This document shows, piece by piece, positions 5,758 to 5,873 of a stretch of 5,873 nt of DNA; position 1 is the first letter of the stretch, and each line of letters opens with the position of its first letter. Both the position numbers and the translations under genes were made by a program. The notes beneath the pieces are model-generated. The model searched no databases and had not been told where the DNA came from. It worked only from the letters and a program-made list of their open reading frames with translations. Source of the DNA: Syntrophaceae bacterium. Its GTDB lineage: Bacteria; Desulfobacterota; Syntrophorhabdia; Syntrophorhabdales; WCHB1-27. Location: contig PLSJ01000044.1 of NCBI GenBank assembly GCA_003165115.1, forward strand, positions 1-5,873, in the 5' to 3' direction.

Positions 5758-5786
5758 ATTATAAAGTTTGTGTGAGGCATCGTAAA
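5758..5786 (-). promoter_or_regulatory. sigma70-type promoter of rsmI
   Basis: On the minus strand, TTTACG (5786-5781, 4 of 6 -35 positions) is followed by a 17-bp spacer and a perfect TATAAT (5763-5758). Transcription should start near 5751, leaving a leader of about 45 nt before ATG 5706 that includes the GGAGG ribosome site. The strong -10 and ideal spacing suggest constitutive expression. No operator-like palindrome is seen nearby. Confidence 0.68.
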
Positions 5787-5873
5787 GACAATGTTGCGTA
5801 TCTTCGCGTCAAATGCCGCCATAACGGGGCGGACCGTTGACAAATATGGGCACTAGTTCCCGCTAACTTTTTT

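Noticed and set aside
5816..5842. Two competing 5-bp hairpins and a TTGACA at 5837-5842 near the right edge
   Set aside because: The stems are short and mutually exclusive. No acceptable -10 follows TTGACA at 16-19 bp, and the window ends too soon to judge. The T-run at 5868-5873 has no convincing GC-rich stem before it.
1..5873. CRISPR array, tRNA or rRNA genes, toxin-antitoxin pair, phage genes
   Set aside because: I saw no regularly spaced repeats, no tRNA-like or rRNA-like segment, and no small paired genes. All the larger spaces are taken by identified coding regions.

Overview
GC-rich window (about 60% G+C by eye) with dense, short-spaced genes. It looks like a Gram-negative bacterial chromosome segment: it has a zinc-binding lipoprotein with a lipobox, RlmE, and a Fur-family regulator heading a Znu operon. 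The style of the proteins suggests Desulfobacterota (deltaproteobacteria) or Nitrospirota. This placement is an inference from general resemblance, not from a marker gene.

Layout. (1) Positions 1-205 are the right-hand end of an ISAs1-family insertion sequence. They hold the last 57 codons of its transposase, on the + strand with no start in the window, and a terminal inverted repeat ending in CCCTG at 205. (2) Positions 206-1944 are a two-gene unit: a 360-residue mostly helical protein of unknown function, then rlmE (23S rRNA 2'-O-ribose methyltransferase). The only promoter candidate begins 9 bp outside the IS end and would give a leaderless or almost leaderless mRNA. (3) Positions 1945-5054 are a self-regulated zinc-uptake operon: a promoter, a near-perfect 21-bp palindromic operator on its -10/+1 region, a Fur/Zur-type repressor, then znuA (lipoprotein receptor), znuC (ATPase) and znuB (permease). 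The first three genes overlap each other. (4) On the minus strand, positions 5017-5706 hold a short, divergent RsmI-type 16S rRNA 2'-O-methyltransferase. It converges on znuB with a 38-bp overlap and has a good sigma70-type promoter at 5758-5786.

How the genes work together. With zinc replete, the repressor should bind the palindrome and silence its own operon. When zinc is short, ZnuA captures the metal in the periplasm, ZnuB carries it across the inner membrane and ZnuC supplies ATP energy. RlmE and RsmI are both ribose 2'-O-methyltransferases acting on rRNA, but they lie in separate transcription units on opposite sides of the operon.

I see no undescribed system. The points most worth a second look are the IS end abutting a possibly leaderless gene, the operator, the altered RsmI motifs, and the missing acidic fourth metal ligand in ZnuA.
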